Assembly (NCBI GenBank): GCA_945861685.1
Contig: CAMAVO010000007.1
Coordinates: 1 to 40,575, forward strand
Direction of reading: 5' to 3'
DNA from: Chitinophaga pinensis
Lineage (GTDB): Bacteria; Bacteroidota; Bacteroidia; SXHM01
Length of the DNA: 40,575 nt
The notes beneath the pieces were generated by a model, which saw only the letters and a list, made by a program, of their open reading frames with translations, made no database searches and was not told the DNA's origin. Of the stretch, positions 9,001-16,066 are shown piece by piece. Position 1 is the first letter of the stretch. Each line of letters starts with the position of its first letter. The position numbers and the translations under genes were made by a program.

Positions 9001-11932
9001 TGCCTATTGGTAATCCTGTAAACACATTATTAGTTCCGAACAATAAACCATTGTTGGCATAATTATAAGGTGAAACACCGCCCGAAGCGCTGATGGTATA
9101 TCCGCCATCCTGAAGCCCGGGGCATGATACATTAACAGGGCTGCTGATGACTGCTGAAACAGTATATGAATTATTGATGGTTACAGTTAATGAATTTGTG
9201 CAGTCTTCAGCGTCTTTAACAGTAACAGTATAACTGCCGGCAGCAAGGTTTGTAAATGCTCCTCCGGGTTGAAAAGGACCGCCATTAAGTGAATATTGAT
9301 ACGTTGGTGTTCCGCCTGAACCTGCTACTGTTAAAGCTCCGTCAAATACTCCGTTGCAACTTGCATCGCTGCTGGATGATAAGCTGATGTTGAGTTGTGT
9401 AGGTTGTGTAAGTGTAACGCTAACAACGTTCGTGTTGCGGCATCCATTGGCATCCTGAACCACCAGTGTGTTGTAGGTGCCTGCGGCAAGTCCTGTAAAT
9501 GCTCCGTTGTTGGCACCTTGGAAACTTGAACCGCCTGTAATAGAATAAATGTAGGGAGCAGTTGTTCCCGGAGGAGATACTGATAAATTAATTACTCCGT
9601 CATTAGAGTTAAGGCAGGAGAGATTGGAATGTGTTTCCTGAATTACAGGCAGTGGATTTACGGTTACTGTTGCTGTACCGCTGACAGAGGTAGTGCAAGA
9701 AGGGGCTGTTTGATATACAACAGTTGAAAGAGCATAGGTAAATGTGCCTACTGTTCCTGTTGGTGCTGTAACCGTTGCACTTGAGTTGCCATTAATGTTG
9801 ATATTAACGGGGTTTCCGTTAAGGGTGTAGGTAACTGTTTCGGGTAGGGTATTTGGGTTGGTGATGGTAATGGTTGGTGCAGTGCCTCCCTGGCAAACGG
9901 CTGTTGTTCCTGCAATGCTTGCTGCCGGTGTTGGGCGTACGGTTACGGTTGCTGTTCCTGAGATTAAATTGGAACAACCGGGTGTTCCGTCCTGGTAGGC
10001 TACGCTTACAAGGTTGTATGCAAATGTGCCGGGTGTGGCGGTTGATACCGTAACTGTTGCCGTAGATGCGGCAGGTACATTTATAGTTGGGCTTCCTGCT
10101 CCGTTAATGTTGTAGGTTATGGTTACAGGAAGGGTAAGGTTGGAATTTGTAAATGTAATATTAGGTGCTGTTCCGTTTTGACAAACAGTTGTGGTTCCGC
10201 TGATTGATGCAGTAAGTGTAGGACGAACAATTACTGTTGCAGTTCCTGAAATGGTGTTGGAGCAGTTGGGTGCATTCTGGTATTGAACGCTTACTAAGTT
10301 GTAGGCAAAGCTTCCGGCTGTTGTTGTTGGCACTGCCACTGTTGCTGTTGCATTAGCATTAACGCCTGCAGTAAAACTTCCTGCGCCATTGATGTTATAG
10401 GTAACTGTTACCGGCAATGATTGCGGATTTGTAAAGGTTATGTTTGGCTGTGTTGCATTCTGGCAAACAGTGGTATTTCCTGTAATGCTTGCCGTTGGGA
10501 TTGGGCGGACGGTTACGGTAACCTGCGCGCAGCTTGTGTTATTACAGGTTCCTTCGCCACGTACAAAATAGGTGGTGGTTGAGGCAGGTGTTACGCCAAT
10601 GGATGGTCCTGTTCCTAAAAATGATCCGCCACAACTTGCTGTGTACCATTTCCAGCTGGCACCCGTACCTAATGAGCCGGCTGTTACGTTAAGGGTGGTT
10701 GATCCGCCTGCGCAAATGGTAGGGTCAACTGCTGATGCTGTTGGGGTTGTAGAATTTGATTGCCCGGTAACGTCTACTGAGGTGCAGGTGGTAGTATTGC
10801 AGGTACCTGCTGCTCTTACATAATAGGTGGTAAGGCTGGTAGGGTTTACGTTTATGGATTGGCCTGATGCTACAAAGGTGCCTCCGCAACTGCTGGTGTA
10901 CCAGTTCCAACTTGCGCCTGTGCCTAATGAGCCTCCGAAAACCTGTAAGTTAGTAGATGTGTTACTTCCGCATACGGTTGAAGGTGATGCTGTAGCACTG
11001 GTAGGGGCAGAAGAGTTTGAACTTACTGTGATAGCAATGCTTGCGCAGTTGGTGTTATTACAGGTTCCCTGTGCTCGTACAAAGTAAGTAGTAGTTGAAG
11101 AGGGGGTAACTGAAATTGTATTGCCTGAGCCTACCGGTGTGCCACCGCAGCTGCCTGAATACCATTCCCAGGTTGCACCTGTGCCTAATGAGCCTCCGTT
11201 GCGCTGCAGCGTTACGCTGTTACCCGGACAGGTTGGGTTACTGCCTCCGGTAATAGATATGGAAGTTGGGTCTGTTGATGGTTGATTAATGGTGAAGGTA
11301 ACGTCTGAACTGCAAACGCCTAATGTTCCGCGTATGGTTACACTACCGGGTGAGCTTGGAATAAATGTGTTGCCGCTGAAACTTCCCGAACCTGATCCTG
11401 CTACTATTGACCAGGAAGGTGATGGGTTATTGTGTGCTCCGCCTAATGTGTAGGTAAGTGATTTGTTGGTGCCAATACAAATAGTTGCTGTGCTGGTGGT
11501 ATTGTTGATGGTGGTGTTTTGTTTGTAGCGAAGGATGGCACTTGAGCCGGGCCAACCACAATTCCAGGAATGTGTTGCCACACCAAATGTACCAGTGAAA
11601 TCTGCTATCCAGTCTATGTTTTCGTTTCCTCCAGAGAGGTTGTCAAGGTCTTGGTTGAATTTTAGTGTTCCTCCTGACCCTCCCTGCTTTCCGTAAATTC
11701 TGCAGTCGAACCCGGTTCCGTTTGTGTTGAAATTGTAGCTTATGTTTTGCTCTACGTTGAATAGTCTGTAATCACCGGTATTTTGAGGATTTAGGGTTGA
11801 TTCAGAATTGCAGGCAAAGCCTGCTGCGCTGTTGTTGTTTCCTCCTCCGCATTGTGCCGAAACCAGAGTTGATGAAAAAAGGCTGATGAATAATACTGCT
11901 GCCGGAAAAAGAATACGGGTAAAAATCTTCAT
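1..11932 (-). CDS. Giant secreted multi-repeat surface protein (adhesin/SprB-like), 3' end outside window
   Basis: One reading frame runs from an ATG at 11932 to the left edge, 3977 complete codons. I checked that the frame is the same at positions near 80, 540, 3005, 6002, 7508, 9002, 10505 and the start, and translated long stretches without a stop. Residues 1-26 form a clear Sec signal peptide ending in VSA. A non-repeated domain of ~110 residues follows, then roughly 48 Ig/PKD-like or SprB-like units, mostly 70-96 residues, rich in Thr, Ser, Val and Gly and poor in Lys. Most units carry one Cys early (YC or FC) and one in a closing NGC motif. The last visible unit (DLGDDVSLCPGTSLTLDAG) is of the type that often precedes the gliding-motility-associated C-terminal domain of T9SS cargo, so that tail probably lies just outside; this is inference. 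Likely exported by T9SS and displayed or released as an adhesin. The ligand is unknown. Confidence 0.9.
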   Translation of the reverse strand, partial: MKIFTRILFPAAVLFISLFSSTLVSAQCGGGNNNSAAGFACNSESTLNPQNTGDYRLFNVEQNISYNFNTNGTGFDCRIYGKQGGSGGTLKFNQDLDNLSGGNENIDWIADFTGTFGVATHSWNCGWPGSSAILRYKQNTTINNTTSTATICIGTNKSLTYTLGGAHNNPSPSWSIVAGSGSGSFSGNTFIPSSPGSVTIRGTLGVCSSDVTFTINQPSTDPTSISITGGSNPTCPGNSVTLQRNGGSLGTGATWEWYSGSCGGTPVGSGNTISVTPSSTTTYFVRAQGTCNNTNCASIAITVSSNSSAPTSATASPSTVCGSNTSTNLQVFGGSLGTGASWNWYTSSCGGTFVASGQSINVNPTSLTTYYVRAAGTCNTTTCTSVDVTGQSNSTTPTASAVDPTICAGGSTTLNVTAGSLGTGASWKWYTASCGGSFLGTGPSIGVTPASTTTYFVRGEGTCNNTSCAQVTVTVRPIPTASITGNTTVCQNATQPNITFTNPQSLPVTVTYNINGAGSFTAGVNANATATVAVPTTTAGSFAYNLVSVQYQNAPNCSNTISGTATVIVRPTLTASISGTTTVCQNGTAPNITFTNSNLTLPVTITYNINGAGSPTINVPAASTATVTVSTATPGTFAYNLVSVAYQDGTPGCSNLISGTATVTVRPTPAASIAGTTAVCQGGTAPTITITNPNTLPETVTYTLNGNPVNININGNSSATVTAPTGTVGTFTYALSTVVYQTAPSCTTSVSGTATVTVNPLPVIQETHSNLSCLNSNDGVINLSVSPPGTTAPYIYSITGGSSFQGANNGAFTGLAAGTYNTLVVQDANGCRNTNVVSVTLTQPTQLNISLSSSSDASCNGVFDGALTVAGSGGTPTYQYSLNGGPFQPGGAFTNLAAGSYTVTVKDAEDCTNSLTVTINNSYTVSAVISSPVNVSCPGLQDGGYTISASGGVSPYNYANNGLLFGTNNVFTGLPIGTYTGFVRDSRGCLASDQVTITTLAAPTAIITGTASFCAGQSTQLFATSSTPGAGGFQGFQWQLNGSNIPLATSAVYTVTAAGNYTVVVTNTNNCSTTSAVTTVVVNGLPTITVNPFTSAICNGSSIALTASGASTYSWSPGTGLSATTGTTVTANPTSTQTYTVTGTDVNGCVNSTTKTVTVNNLPTVNVSPSAPTICNGSSVQLTASGANSYSWSPATGLLSTTGATVTAQPTSNQTYTVTGTDLNGCSNTRTVTVTVTNLPTVTITSNPNPATICLGQSITLTSNFATGNLWSNGATTQAITVTPTQVGTSTFTLFSTQSGCTGSATKTVTTNSVPFANINPQPTVAICAGSSTTLSAVTDNGTTFLWSPGGATTQTATFSTAGAKTVTITNSFGCSTTSPATTITVNSLPTVSVSPSAPTICNGGSVQLTASGASTYTWSPATGLLSTSGTSVTAEPTVTSTYTVTGTDLNGCVNTATVTVTVTNNPAVTITSAPVNATICLGQSATLTSNFATGNLWSNGATTQVITVTPGSIGNTTYTLTSSQSGCPGLASKTVTVNPLPFAVINPSPTASICSGGSVTLSSATDIGTDYLWSPGGATTQTISATSAGSYTVTITNSATGCSATSSATTVSVNSAPIVSVTASPVSGTICAPGTVTLTATAGMSSYAWSNGLVGQSITVSTSGTYTVTVTDANGCTNTASKVVTINPLPTVSFSGLAASYCDDDCTGYLLTGSPSGGTFTYSGTTGFSANTFTPCTAEGGTYTITYTYTDGNGCTSSSSQTTTVHPVPQPTVSALTPVTVCFGDDVILTTEAATTYLWSNGATTQSISLSLVSETGNYNVTSTDAFGCFATSNPDVAVTINALPTPTISAVNNDPTTFCQGGSVTLTTGNSSSYSWLPGLQSTQSIVVTATGNYQVSVTDANGCEGTSAVTAVTVNPNPVPTISGSLTFCTGGSTNLTSSSASLYDWSPNSETTQTITVTVAGTYSVLVEDANGCTGTVSATVAETPVNPVITALSSTTFCAGDDVTLYSSSTTGNLWTPSNETTQFITVSTSGTVTLAVSAGSCQGTTNVTVTVNPLPTVSFSGLAAAYCNDAASATLTGSPTGGTFSGPGISGNSFNPASAGNGVHTITYNYTDGNGCSNSSTQNVTVNNLPTVTFSGLASQYCANNPSVTLVGSPSGGTFTGTGISGNTFSPSVGAGTYTITYTYSNGNGCQSSSSQSVTVNPVPSVSFTGLDSDYCADEAAVNLTGSPVGGSFSGNGVVGSQFFPTIPGAGSHTVTYTLSNAFGCSSSSSQTVTVHSIPSVSFSGFNLPHAYCVDASSVTLTGSPAGGTFSGTGITGNSFNPATAGSGTYAITYTYSDGFGCSNTSTQNVTVNSLPTAVASPLGATTICNGGSVTIYSSSGTGNVWSPNSETTQFITVTSAGSYAVTVTDGNGCSATSTPVNVIVNPLPLPVITANGPTTFCQGGNVILSTAIPYSQYLWSNGATTSSITVSSAGNYSVAVTNGNGCSNTSSATSVTVNPLPTAGISPSGTIGICNGSSITIQGSGGVSYFWNNGATTQNITTATAGTFSVTVVDGNGCSSVSPSTTVVVNSNPVPTVSALGATTFCQGGSVTLVSPAAASYLWSPNGETNQIISASASGNYSVTIIDANGCTGTSAPTVVTVNPLPVPVITANGPTTFCAGGNVVLSTSTPYSQYLWSNGATTSSITVSAGGNYSVAVTNSNGCSATTGPTVVTVNSLPTAGISPAGTIGICSGSSITLQGSGGTSYLWSPNNETTQNITVATAGTYFVTVTNANGCVSVSPSTTVVVNSNPVPTVSALGTTTFCQGGSVTLVASAGASYLWSPNGETNQIISAITSGNYSVTINDGNGCVGTSSPAVVVTVNPLPVVSYGTLAAAYCVDASPVLLTVSPSGGFFTGPITGNTFNPSLAGVGTHVITYQYTNGNGCANSYSQTVIVNPLPVVSFSGFNVPHEYCVDAGVVTLAGLPIGGTFSGPGISGLQFNPATAGAGTHTVTYTYTDGNGCVNSQSQSVTVHPLPVVSFTGLDAEYCIDEAASTLVPSPSGGTFTGTGMSGNVFNPATAGAGTHIITYTYTDANTCTNSVSHSVTVHPLPVVTFTALANQYCITETSVTLSGSPSGGTFTGTGVTGNIFNPSVAGVGSHLLTYTYTDANGCTNFATRTAVVVPLPVVSFSGLAATYCVDASAAALTGSPAGGTFSGIGISGNNFVPSQAGIGTHTIIYTYTDLFGCTNSTSQSVVVNPLPVISFTGLGQDYCINETPATLSGSPQSGTFSGAGISGTVFSPAVAGAGVHTITFTYTDINGCTGVLTQNVTVYALPVVSITPITQQFCVTTTSVPLTATPAGGTFSGSGVTGNIFNPSVAGVGTHNIIYYYTDINGCTNSANINITVLALPVVTFSGLSTQYCVNASTVTLVGNPTGGTFSGTGVTGNTFNPATAGVGITTITYTFTNGSGCTNSTSQSTTVTPLPIVSISGLATQYCVDASAVSLTGNPAGGSFSGAGMSGGIFTPANAGLGIHTITYSYTDANGCSATATATVTVNDLPVVTIDNTTLQYCVSETTVALTATPSGGIFSGNGVTGSNFNPSLAGTGTHTITYEYTDGNGCESSDAVSIEVVPLPVVSFSGLALQYCENSNQVTLTGSPAGGTFSGEGITGDTFDPSSTSIGSIAITYTYSDGNGCTNTSVQTVNVYSLPIVQFTGLFTEYCVDADDVELTPLPPGGAFIGPGLNGNTFIPSSAGVGTHTITYAYQNGVGCIGTVQQTTEIHALPVVSFTGLGTIYCLESDSVPLTGTPVGGYFSGPALNDSVFYPFYAGVGQHTITYTYFDNNGCEASYSQLVNVYQLSQPQVTANGPVAFCEGDDVTLTAQPPFVSYLWSNGATTQSISIDTETENYVTVQDVNGCRATSDTIDVTVYPLPVVDLGDDVSLCPGTSLTLDAGAGFAEYVWVPGGATTQTITVVVSNSTAGDYRASV
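405..3325 (-). repeat. Tandem array of ~13 units of about 75 codons (type A)
   Basis: Boundaries recur every ~225-228 bases at a conserved PLPVV linker. Each unit has the pattern: QYCV near the start, a run of the type GGTFTGxGVxGNxFNP, AGVGxHxxTYTYTDxNGC, then the linker. Sequences vary between units but length is nearly fixed and in frame, so the array can gain or lose whole units by recombination without breaking the gene. Boundaries are approximate. Confidence 0.85.
3325..4635 (-). repeat. Higher-order repeat: a three-unit block duplicated (period ~655 bases)
   Basis: Three distinct Ig-like units (a, b, c) occur twice in the same order. Landmark pairs: the aataatctggttggttt segment at 3416 and 4073 (657 bases apart), and ccataaatattgtgagtaag at 3881 and 4535 (654 apart). 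Both distances are multiples of three. Unit a contains NGETNQIISA, unit b GTIGIC..GSSIT, unit c YSQYLWSNGATTSSI. One event appears to have copied the whole trio. Confidence 0.85.
4850..5755 (-). repeat. Second array of four type-A units
   Basis: Four units of ~225 bases with the same YC, GGTFTG, GNxFNP and NGC pattern as the 405-3325 array reappear after seven units of a different Ig-like type. A single diverged type-A unit (about 6625-6870, with an insertion and a CDDDC variant) stands alone further on. Type-A and Ig-like units are therefore interleaved in blocks. Confidence 0.75.
7085..8680 (-). repeat. Second higher-order repeat: three-unit block duplicated (period 681 bases) plus an extra unit
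   Basis: Units d-e-f (about 7085-7760) reappear in the same order at about 7765-8445, and the last type is present once more at 8450-8680. The e-unit landmark at 7437 recurs at 8118, exactly 681 bases (227 codons) away. The duplicated strand also produces two long antisense reading frames (near 7380-7685 and 8094-8294) with nearly the same translation; these are by-products of the repeat. Confidence 0.85.
8930..9650 (-). repeat. Three SprB-type repeats
   Basis: Three successive units of ~240 bases read, in protein order, as a short linker followed by SCxGxxDG, a GGTxPYxYS segment, then FTGLxAGTYxVxVxDxxGC. This is the pattern of the SprB repeat known from the Flavobacterium gliding adhesin SprB and many T9SS-exported proteins. 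Visible motifs include GAFTGLAAGTY, AFTNLAAGSYTVTVKDA and VFTGLPIGTYTGFVRD. Confidence 0.75.
9650..10510 (-). repeat. Three 94-96-codon Ig-like repeats
   Basis: The motif encoding TVCQ recurs at 9891, 10179 and 10461 (288 and 282 bases apart, 96 and 94 codons). Units share a VCQ..T.PNITFTN opening, a TYNINGAGS segment, a T-rich strand (TATVTVST), YNLVSVxYQ and a closing Cys followed by ISGTATV. Longer than the type-A units and confined to the N-terminal third of the protein. Confidence 0.8.
10510..11280 (-). repeat. Three 85-87-codon Ig-like repeats near the N terminus
   Basis: The motif encoding GSLGTGA recurs at 10668, 10923 and 11184 (255 and 261 bases apart). Each unit reads GSLGTGAxWxWYxxSCGG, a TPxSTTTYFVR strand, then GTCNNTxC. 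It is an Ig-like module often seen in Bacteroidota exported proteins of the CHU_C type. These are the repeats nearest the unique N-terminal domain. Confidence 0.8.
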
Positions 11933-11954
11933 GCTATAATTTTTTTTGAGAAGC

Positions 11955-11986
11955 CAAATGTATATTATTTTCTTTAAATCTTCCAA
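11955..11986 (-). promoter_or_regulatory. Bacteroidota-type promoter of the giant gene
   Basis: On the minus strand TACATTTG (11962-11955) matches the -7 element TAnnTTTG exactly, with TTG at 11986-11984, 21 bases upstream, matching the usual -33 spacing. The predicted start of transcription would leave an AT-rich leader of ~15 bases before the ATG at 11932. Confidence 0.6.
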
Positions 11987-12071
11987 AATGTTGAGGGTTC
12001 TGAGTTTGCAGAGAAAATATGCAGCCCCGTAAATAATTAATATTTTAGCCGCCCTGAATACAAAATATTCC

Positions 12072-14702
12072 ATGGAAATCCCCAAAACATACGACCCCCG
12101 CGCAGTAGAAAACAAGTGGTATGCCCACTGGCTGAAGCACAAATTTTTTAAATCAACCCCCGATGAGCGCGAGCCTTACACCATTGTAATACCCCCGCCA
12201 AACGTAACGGGCGTGCTCCACATGGGGCACATGCTTAACAATACCATTCAGGATGTGCTTATCCGCAGGGCGCGACTGCAAGGCAAAAACGCCTGCTGGG
12301 TTCCCGGCACCGACCACGCCAGTATTGCCACCGAAGCAAAAGTGGTTGCGATGCTCAAAGAACAAGGCATCAACAAAACAGATCTTACCCGCGAAGAGTT
12401 TTTGGAACACGCCTGGAAATGGAAAGAAAAATATGGCGGAATAATTCTTAAGCAATTAGAAAAATTAGGAGCATCATGCGATTGGGACCGCACCAGTTTC
12501 ACGATGGATGAGCCCCTGAGCGAAGCGGTGATAGATGTATTTATTGACCTGTATAACAAAGGACAAATTTATCGCGGTGTGCGCATGGTCAACTGGGACC
12601 CGCAGGGATTAACCGCAGTATCGGACGAAGAGGTAATTCACAAAGAAGTAAACTCTAAACTCTACTACGTTCGCTACAAAATTGAAGGCAGCGCAGATGA
12701 ATGGATAACGATTGCAACTACAAGACCCGAAACTATTTTGGGCGACACTGCCGTTTGCGTTCACCCCGATGATGAGCGTTACAAACATTTGAAAGGCAAG
12801 CGTTGCATTATCCCCATGGTGAACCGCAGCGTGCCCGTTATTTTTGATGAATACATCACCATGGAGTTCGGAACAGGCGCACTGAAAGTTACACCTGCTC
12901 ATGATATCAACGACTATAACCTGGGCGTAAAACACAACCTTGAAATAATTGACACCATTGCCGCGGACGGTAAAATGAGTGCCGCTGCAAAATTCTATAT
13001 CGGTGAAGACCGCTTTACCGTTCGCAAAAAAATTGCAAAAGATTTAGAAGAGCTCGGACACATTGTTAAAGTGGAGGACATAAAAAACAAAGTGGGCTAT
13101 AGCGAACGCACCAGCGCTGTTATAGAGCCCAAGCTTTCCATGCAATGGTTCCTGAAAATGGATACCGTTTCAAAACCTGCGTTGGAAAATGTGGTGAACG
13201 GAGAAATAAAACTCATCCCCGAAAAATTCATCAATACCTATAAGCACTGGATGGAGAATGTGCACGACTGGTGCATCTCTCGCCAATTGTGGTGGGGACA
13301 GCGTATCCCTGCATGGTATGATGAGAAAGGAAAAACAGTTGTTTGCAAAACCAGGGAAGAAGCGATTGCAAAATTAGGAACGCAAGATGTAAGACAGGAT
13401 GAAGATGTGTTGGATACATGGTTCAGTTCATGGCTCTGGCCCATTTCCGTTTTTGACCCGAAAGTTTTTGGTGCCGATAAAAACTACAAAGGCAATGCCG
13501 ACATCAACTACTATTACCCTACTAATGATTTGGTAACTGCTCCTGAGATTTTATTTTTCTGGGTAGCACGAATGATCATTGCAGGCTATGAATACAAAGA
13601 GGCAAAACCTTTTACCAACGTTTACCTCACTGGAATTGTGCGCGACAAGCAGGGACGCAAGATGAGCAAATCACTCGGCAACTCACCCGACCCAATCGAC
13701 CTGATTGAAAAATACGGAGCCGATGGTGTTCGCGTGGGCATGCTGTTGTGCTCACCTGCAGGAAACGATTTGCCTTTTGATGAAAGCTATTGCGAGCAGG
13801 GAAGAAATTTCTCCAATAAAATATGGAATGCGTTTAGGTTGGTGAAAATGTGGGAGACATCATCTGCTGCACAACCGCAAGCAAACAAAGTTGCAACCGA
13901 ATGGTTTGAAGCGCGCTTCAATGAGCAGTTAGAGATCATCAACGACCTCTATTCAAAATACCGCATCTCCGAAGCGCTGATGGCAACCTACAAATTAGTG
14001 TGGGATGATTTCTGTGCCTGGTATCTTGAAATGATAAAGCCCGAATTTGTGGATGGCAAATCATTACCCATTGACCAGACAACTTACGATGCCACAATCA
14101 ACTTCTTTGAAAAGATTTTGAAAGTGATGCATCCCTTTATGCCTTTCATAACGGAAGAAATATGGAGTTTGATAAAAGACAGAAAAGAGAAAGAGAACAT
14201 TATAATTGCTGAATGGCCAGAAGTAAAAGCAGCGGACAAAAATTTGCTTGCCATGTTTGAAGTTATTTCTGCTACTATCGCAGAAGTACGTAATGTCCGC
14301 AACAATAAAGGCATTTCACCAAAAGAAAAATTGAGTTTATACCTCAAATCAAAATCCGAGGACAAGGAAAATCTGTTTGATGAAATCATTATTAAACTTG
14401 CCAACCTTGATAAGTTTGAGATTACTGAGAATAAAATTGAAAATTCAATTTCGTTTATGGTAAAGCATTTCGAATTTTACGTTCCGTTTTTATCTGCAAT
14501 AAATATTAACGAAGAAAAAACCCGCATCAACAAAGAGATAGAATACAACAAAGGTTTCCTTCAATCTGTAGAGAAAAAACTATCCAACGAAAAATTTGTG
14601 CAAAACGCCAAAGCAGAAGTTATTGAGATAGAGAAAAAGAAACAGGCAGATGCAGAGTCGAAAATAAAAGCGCTAGAAGAGCAGTTGGCTTCGCTGGGTT
14701 AA
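12072..14702 (+). CDS. valS: Valine--tRNA ligase
   Basis: Charges tRNA-Val with valine in the cytoplasm, a class I synthetase with editing activity. The 876-residue length is normal for Bacteroidota. Visible: [13 protein letters not shown] (residues 41-53, the HIGH signature), [10 protein letters not shown] just after it, an editing-domain segment with [21 protein letters not shown] in the returning catalytic core, KMSKS at 530-534, the anticodon-binding region, and a Lys/Glu-rich C-terminal coiled coil from about 812 to the end, typical of ValRS. The start gives the expected N terminus ([10 protein letters not shown]). It is divergent from the giant gene with 139 bases between, and its stop codon directly abuts the stop of the convergent ydcF-like gene. 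I found no convincing promoter on the plus strand. Confidence 0.97.
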   Translation: MEIPKTYDPRAVENKWYAHWLKHKFFKSTPDEREPYTIVIPPPNVTGVLHMGHMLNNTIQDVLIRRARLQGKNACWVPGTDHASIATEAKVVAMLKEQGINKTDLTREEFLEHAWKWKEKYGGIILKQLEKLGASCDWDRTSFTMDEPLSEAVIDVFIDLYNKGQIYRGVRMVNWDPQGLTAVSDEEVIHKEVNSKLYYVRYKIEGSADEWITIATTRPETILGDTAVCVHPDDERYKHLKGKRCIIPMVNRSVPVIFDEYITMEFGTGALKVTPAHDINDYNLGVKHNLEIIDTIAADGKMSAAAKFYIGEDRFTVRKKIAKDLEELGHIVKVEDIKNKVGYSERTSAVIEPKLSMQWFLKMDTVSKPALENVVNGEIKLIPEKFINTYKHWMENVHDWCISRQLWWGQRIPAWYDEKGKTVVCKTREEAIAKLGTQDVRQDEDVLDTWFSSWLWPISVFDPKVFGADKNYKGNADINYYYPTNDLVTAPEILFFWVARMIIAGYEYKEAKPFTNVYLTGIVRDKQGRKMSKSLGNSPDPIDLIEKYGADGVRVGMLLCSPAGNDLPFDESYCEQGRNFSNKIWNAFRLVKMWETSSAAQPQANKVATEWFEARFNEQLEIINDLYSKYRISEALMATYKLVWDDFCAWYLEMIKPEFVDGKSLPIDQTTYDATINFFEKILKVMHPFMPFITEEIWSLIKDRKEKENIIIAEWPEVKAADKNLLAMFEVISATIAEVRNVRNNKGISPKEKLSLYLKSKSEDKENLFDEIIIKLANLDKFEITENKIENSISFMVKHFEFYVPFLSAININEEKTRINKEIEYNKGFLQSVEKKLSNEKFVQNAKAEVIEIEKKKQADAESKIKALEEQLASLG

Positions 14703-15461
14703 TCACATCTTTCCCGTCACCTTGTAAGCAACGCACCCGATCCACTCATGGATTAAATTTTCCCATTTCACAATAACATTGGCGTTGGGAATAAAAAGAT
14801 GGTCGGGATAAAACAAGCGTTTGCCCGTCATTTTATTTACGCTGTAAGGGTCCGCTTTTATACCAACTTTATTGAAACACGCCATGGACCTGCGCATGTG
14901 CGTTGCAGAAGTAATCAGGTAAGCTGTGCCCTGGAAATTTAAGCTGTCTAAAAATTGTTTGCTGAATTCTGCATTTTCAGCTGTGTTGCGCGAACGGTTT
15001 TCCACCCATACATCTTCTTCCGCAACACCAAACTGCACATACATTTTTTGTATCCAGTCTGCTTCTTTCCAGTCATACACCATACTTCCCGAACCGCTGG
15101 AAACCAAAATCTTTTTGATAATTCCGCGCTTGTATAAATCAATCGCATCGGTATAGCGCTGCATGTTATTGCCGTATTTCACGCGCCTGCTGATGGCATC
15201 ATAAGTAACTCCACCACCCAATACAATGCTGATGTCATGTGGTTTCTCTTCGTTGTATTTCACCACTTCAATTTCCCAGACATGAATAAACTCATCCAGA
15301 ATAAAAGAGTTGGTAAAAAATAGAAGCAGAACAACAGAAGTAATCAGCGAACGCTTTTTTCTTCGTGCATCTTTTGCAAAAATTGCAATCAGCAGAAAAA
15401 TTACAATCCACGAAATTGGTGAGATGAGAAATGATAAAATTTTAGAAAGATAAAAAAACAT
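14703..15461 (-). CDS. YdcF/ElyC family (DUF218) membrane-anchored protein
   Basis: 252 residues. Two hydrophobic segments (about 5-28 and 38-55) precede a DUF218 domain with the family motifs SIVLGGG, a YTDAIDLYKRG stretch, VSSGSG, ENRSRNTAENA and TSATHMRRS. The family (SanA, ElyC, YdcF) is linked to envelope integrity or polysaccharide precursor metabolism, but its chemistry is not settled. It is the last gene of the long minus-strand run, and its ATG overlaps the paaY stop by one base (TGATG), which suggests coupled translation. Nothing in the protein links it to phenylacetate, so it may simply be co-transcribed. Confidence 0.85.
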   Translation of the reverse strand: MFFYLSKILSFLISPISWIVIFLLIAIFAKDARRKKRSLITSVVLLLFFTNSFILDEFIHVWEIEVVKYNEEKPHDISIVLGGGVTYDAISRRVKYGNNMQRYTDAIDLYKRGIIKKILVSSGSGSMVYDWKEADWIQKMYVQFGVAEEDVWVENRSRNTAENAEFSKQFLDSLNFQGTAYLITSATHMRRSMACFNKVGIKADPYSVNKMTGKRLFYPDHLFIPNANVIVKWENLIHEWIGCVAYKVTGKM

Positions 15462-16060
15462 CAGTCTTTTGTTTGCTTCCAGGTTTTATAGTCTCCGTTT
15501 TGTATCGGACGATTAGGTTCAATTTCACGCAAAGGCTCACAGGGTTTCAATGTTGCATAAAGTTCCGCTGGCAATTTCTGATACAATTCTGTTCCGCCTT
15601 TCTTCCATTCAATCATTTCATCCGAAACATCTTTTACAATTTTTGCTGGATTTCCAACCACTACTTTTCGTTCAGGAATAATCATTCCCTCGGGCACAAA
15701 ACAAAGTGCCCCGATAATTGAATTATCGCCAACTACAACATTATCCATCACCACTGCATTCATCCCAACCAACACATTCTTTCCGATTGTGCCACCATGA
15801 ATAATTGCACCATGCCCGATGTGCGCACCTTCTTTTAATAACACCGTAACACCGGGGAATAAATGAATGGTACAATTCTCCTGCACATTGCAACCGTCTT
15901 CAATCACAATCTGTCCCCAGTCGCCACGTATAGCAGCCGAAGGGCCGATGTAAACATTCTTACCAATAATCACATTGCCCGTTACCGTTGCATTCGGATG
16001 AATGTATGAAGTCTCATGTATTACAGGACGAAGGCCATTGAACTCAAAAATATTTGCCAT
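15461..16060 (-). CDS. paaY: PaaY-like thioesterase / gamma-carbonic anhydrase fold protein
   Basis: 199 residues, close to the known PaaY length. The N terminus (IFEFNGLRPVIHETSYIHP) and a left-handed beta-helix of hexapeptide repeats (GNVIIGKNVYIGP, HIGHGAIIHG, VLVGMNAVVMDN, GNPAKIV) match PaaY. PaaY hydrolyses ring-hydroxylated CoA esters and relieves the build-up of dead-end CoA thioesters in phenylacetate catabolism. Putative metal-ligand His residues lie in the IHLFPG and HIGHGAIIHG segments. Its place in the paa run supports this over a plain carbonic anhydrase homologue. It lies 6 bases after the 143-aa unknown gene and overlaps the next gene by one base. Confidence 0.85.
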   Translation of the reverse strand: MANIFEFNGLRPVIHETSYIHPNATVTGNVIIGKNVYIGPSAAIRGDWGQIVIEDGCNVQENCTIHLFPGVTVLLKEGAHIGHGAIIHGGTIGKNVLVGMNAVVMDNVVVGDNSIIGALCFVPEGMIIPERKVVVGNPAKIVKDVSDEMIEWKKGGTELYQKLPAELYATLKPCEPLREIEPNRPIQNGDYKTWKQTKD

Positions 16061-16066
16061 TTGATT

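Noticed and set aside
1-11280. CRISPR array
   Set aside because: Repeats are 210-290 bases, coding, diverged and in frame, with no short identical repeat separated by unique spacers.
12153-12559. Minus-strand frames of ~100 codons within valS
   Set aside because: They are overlaid on highly conserved ValRS motifs (HMGH region) and have no recognisable domain.
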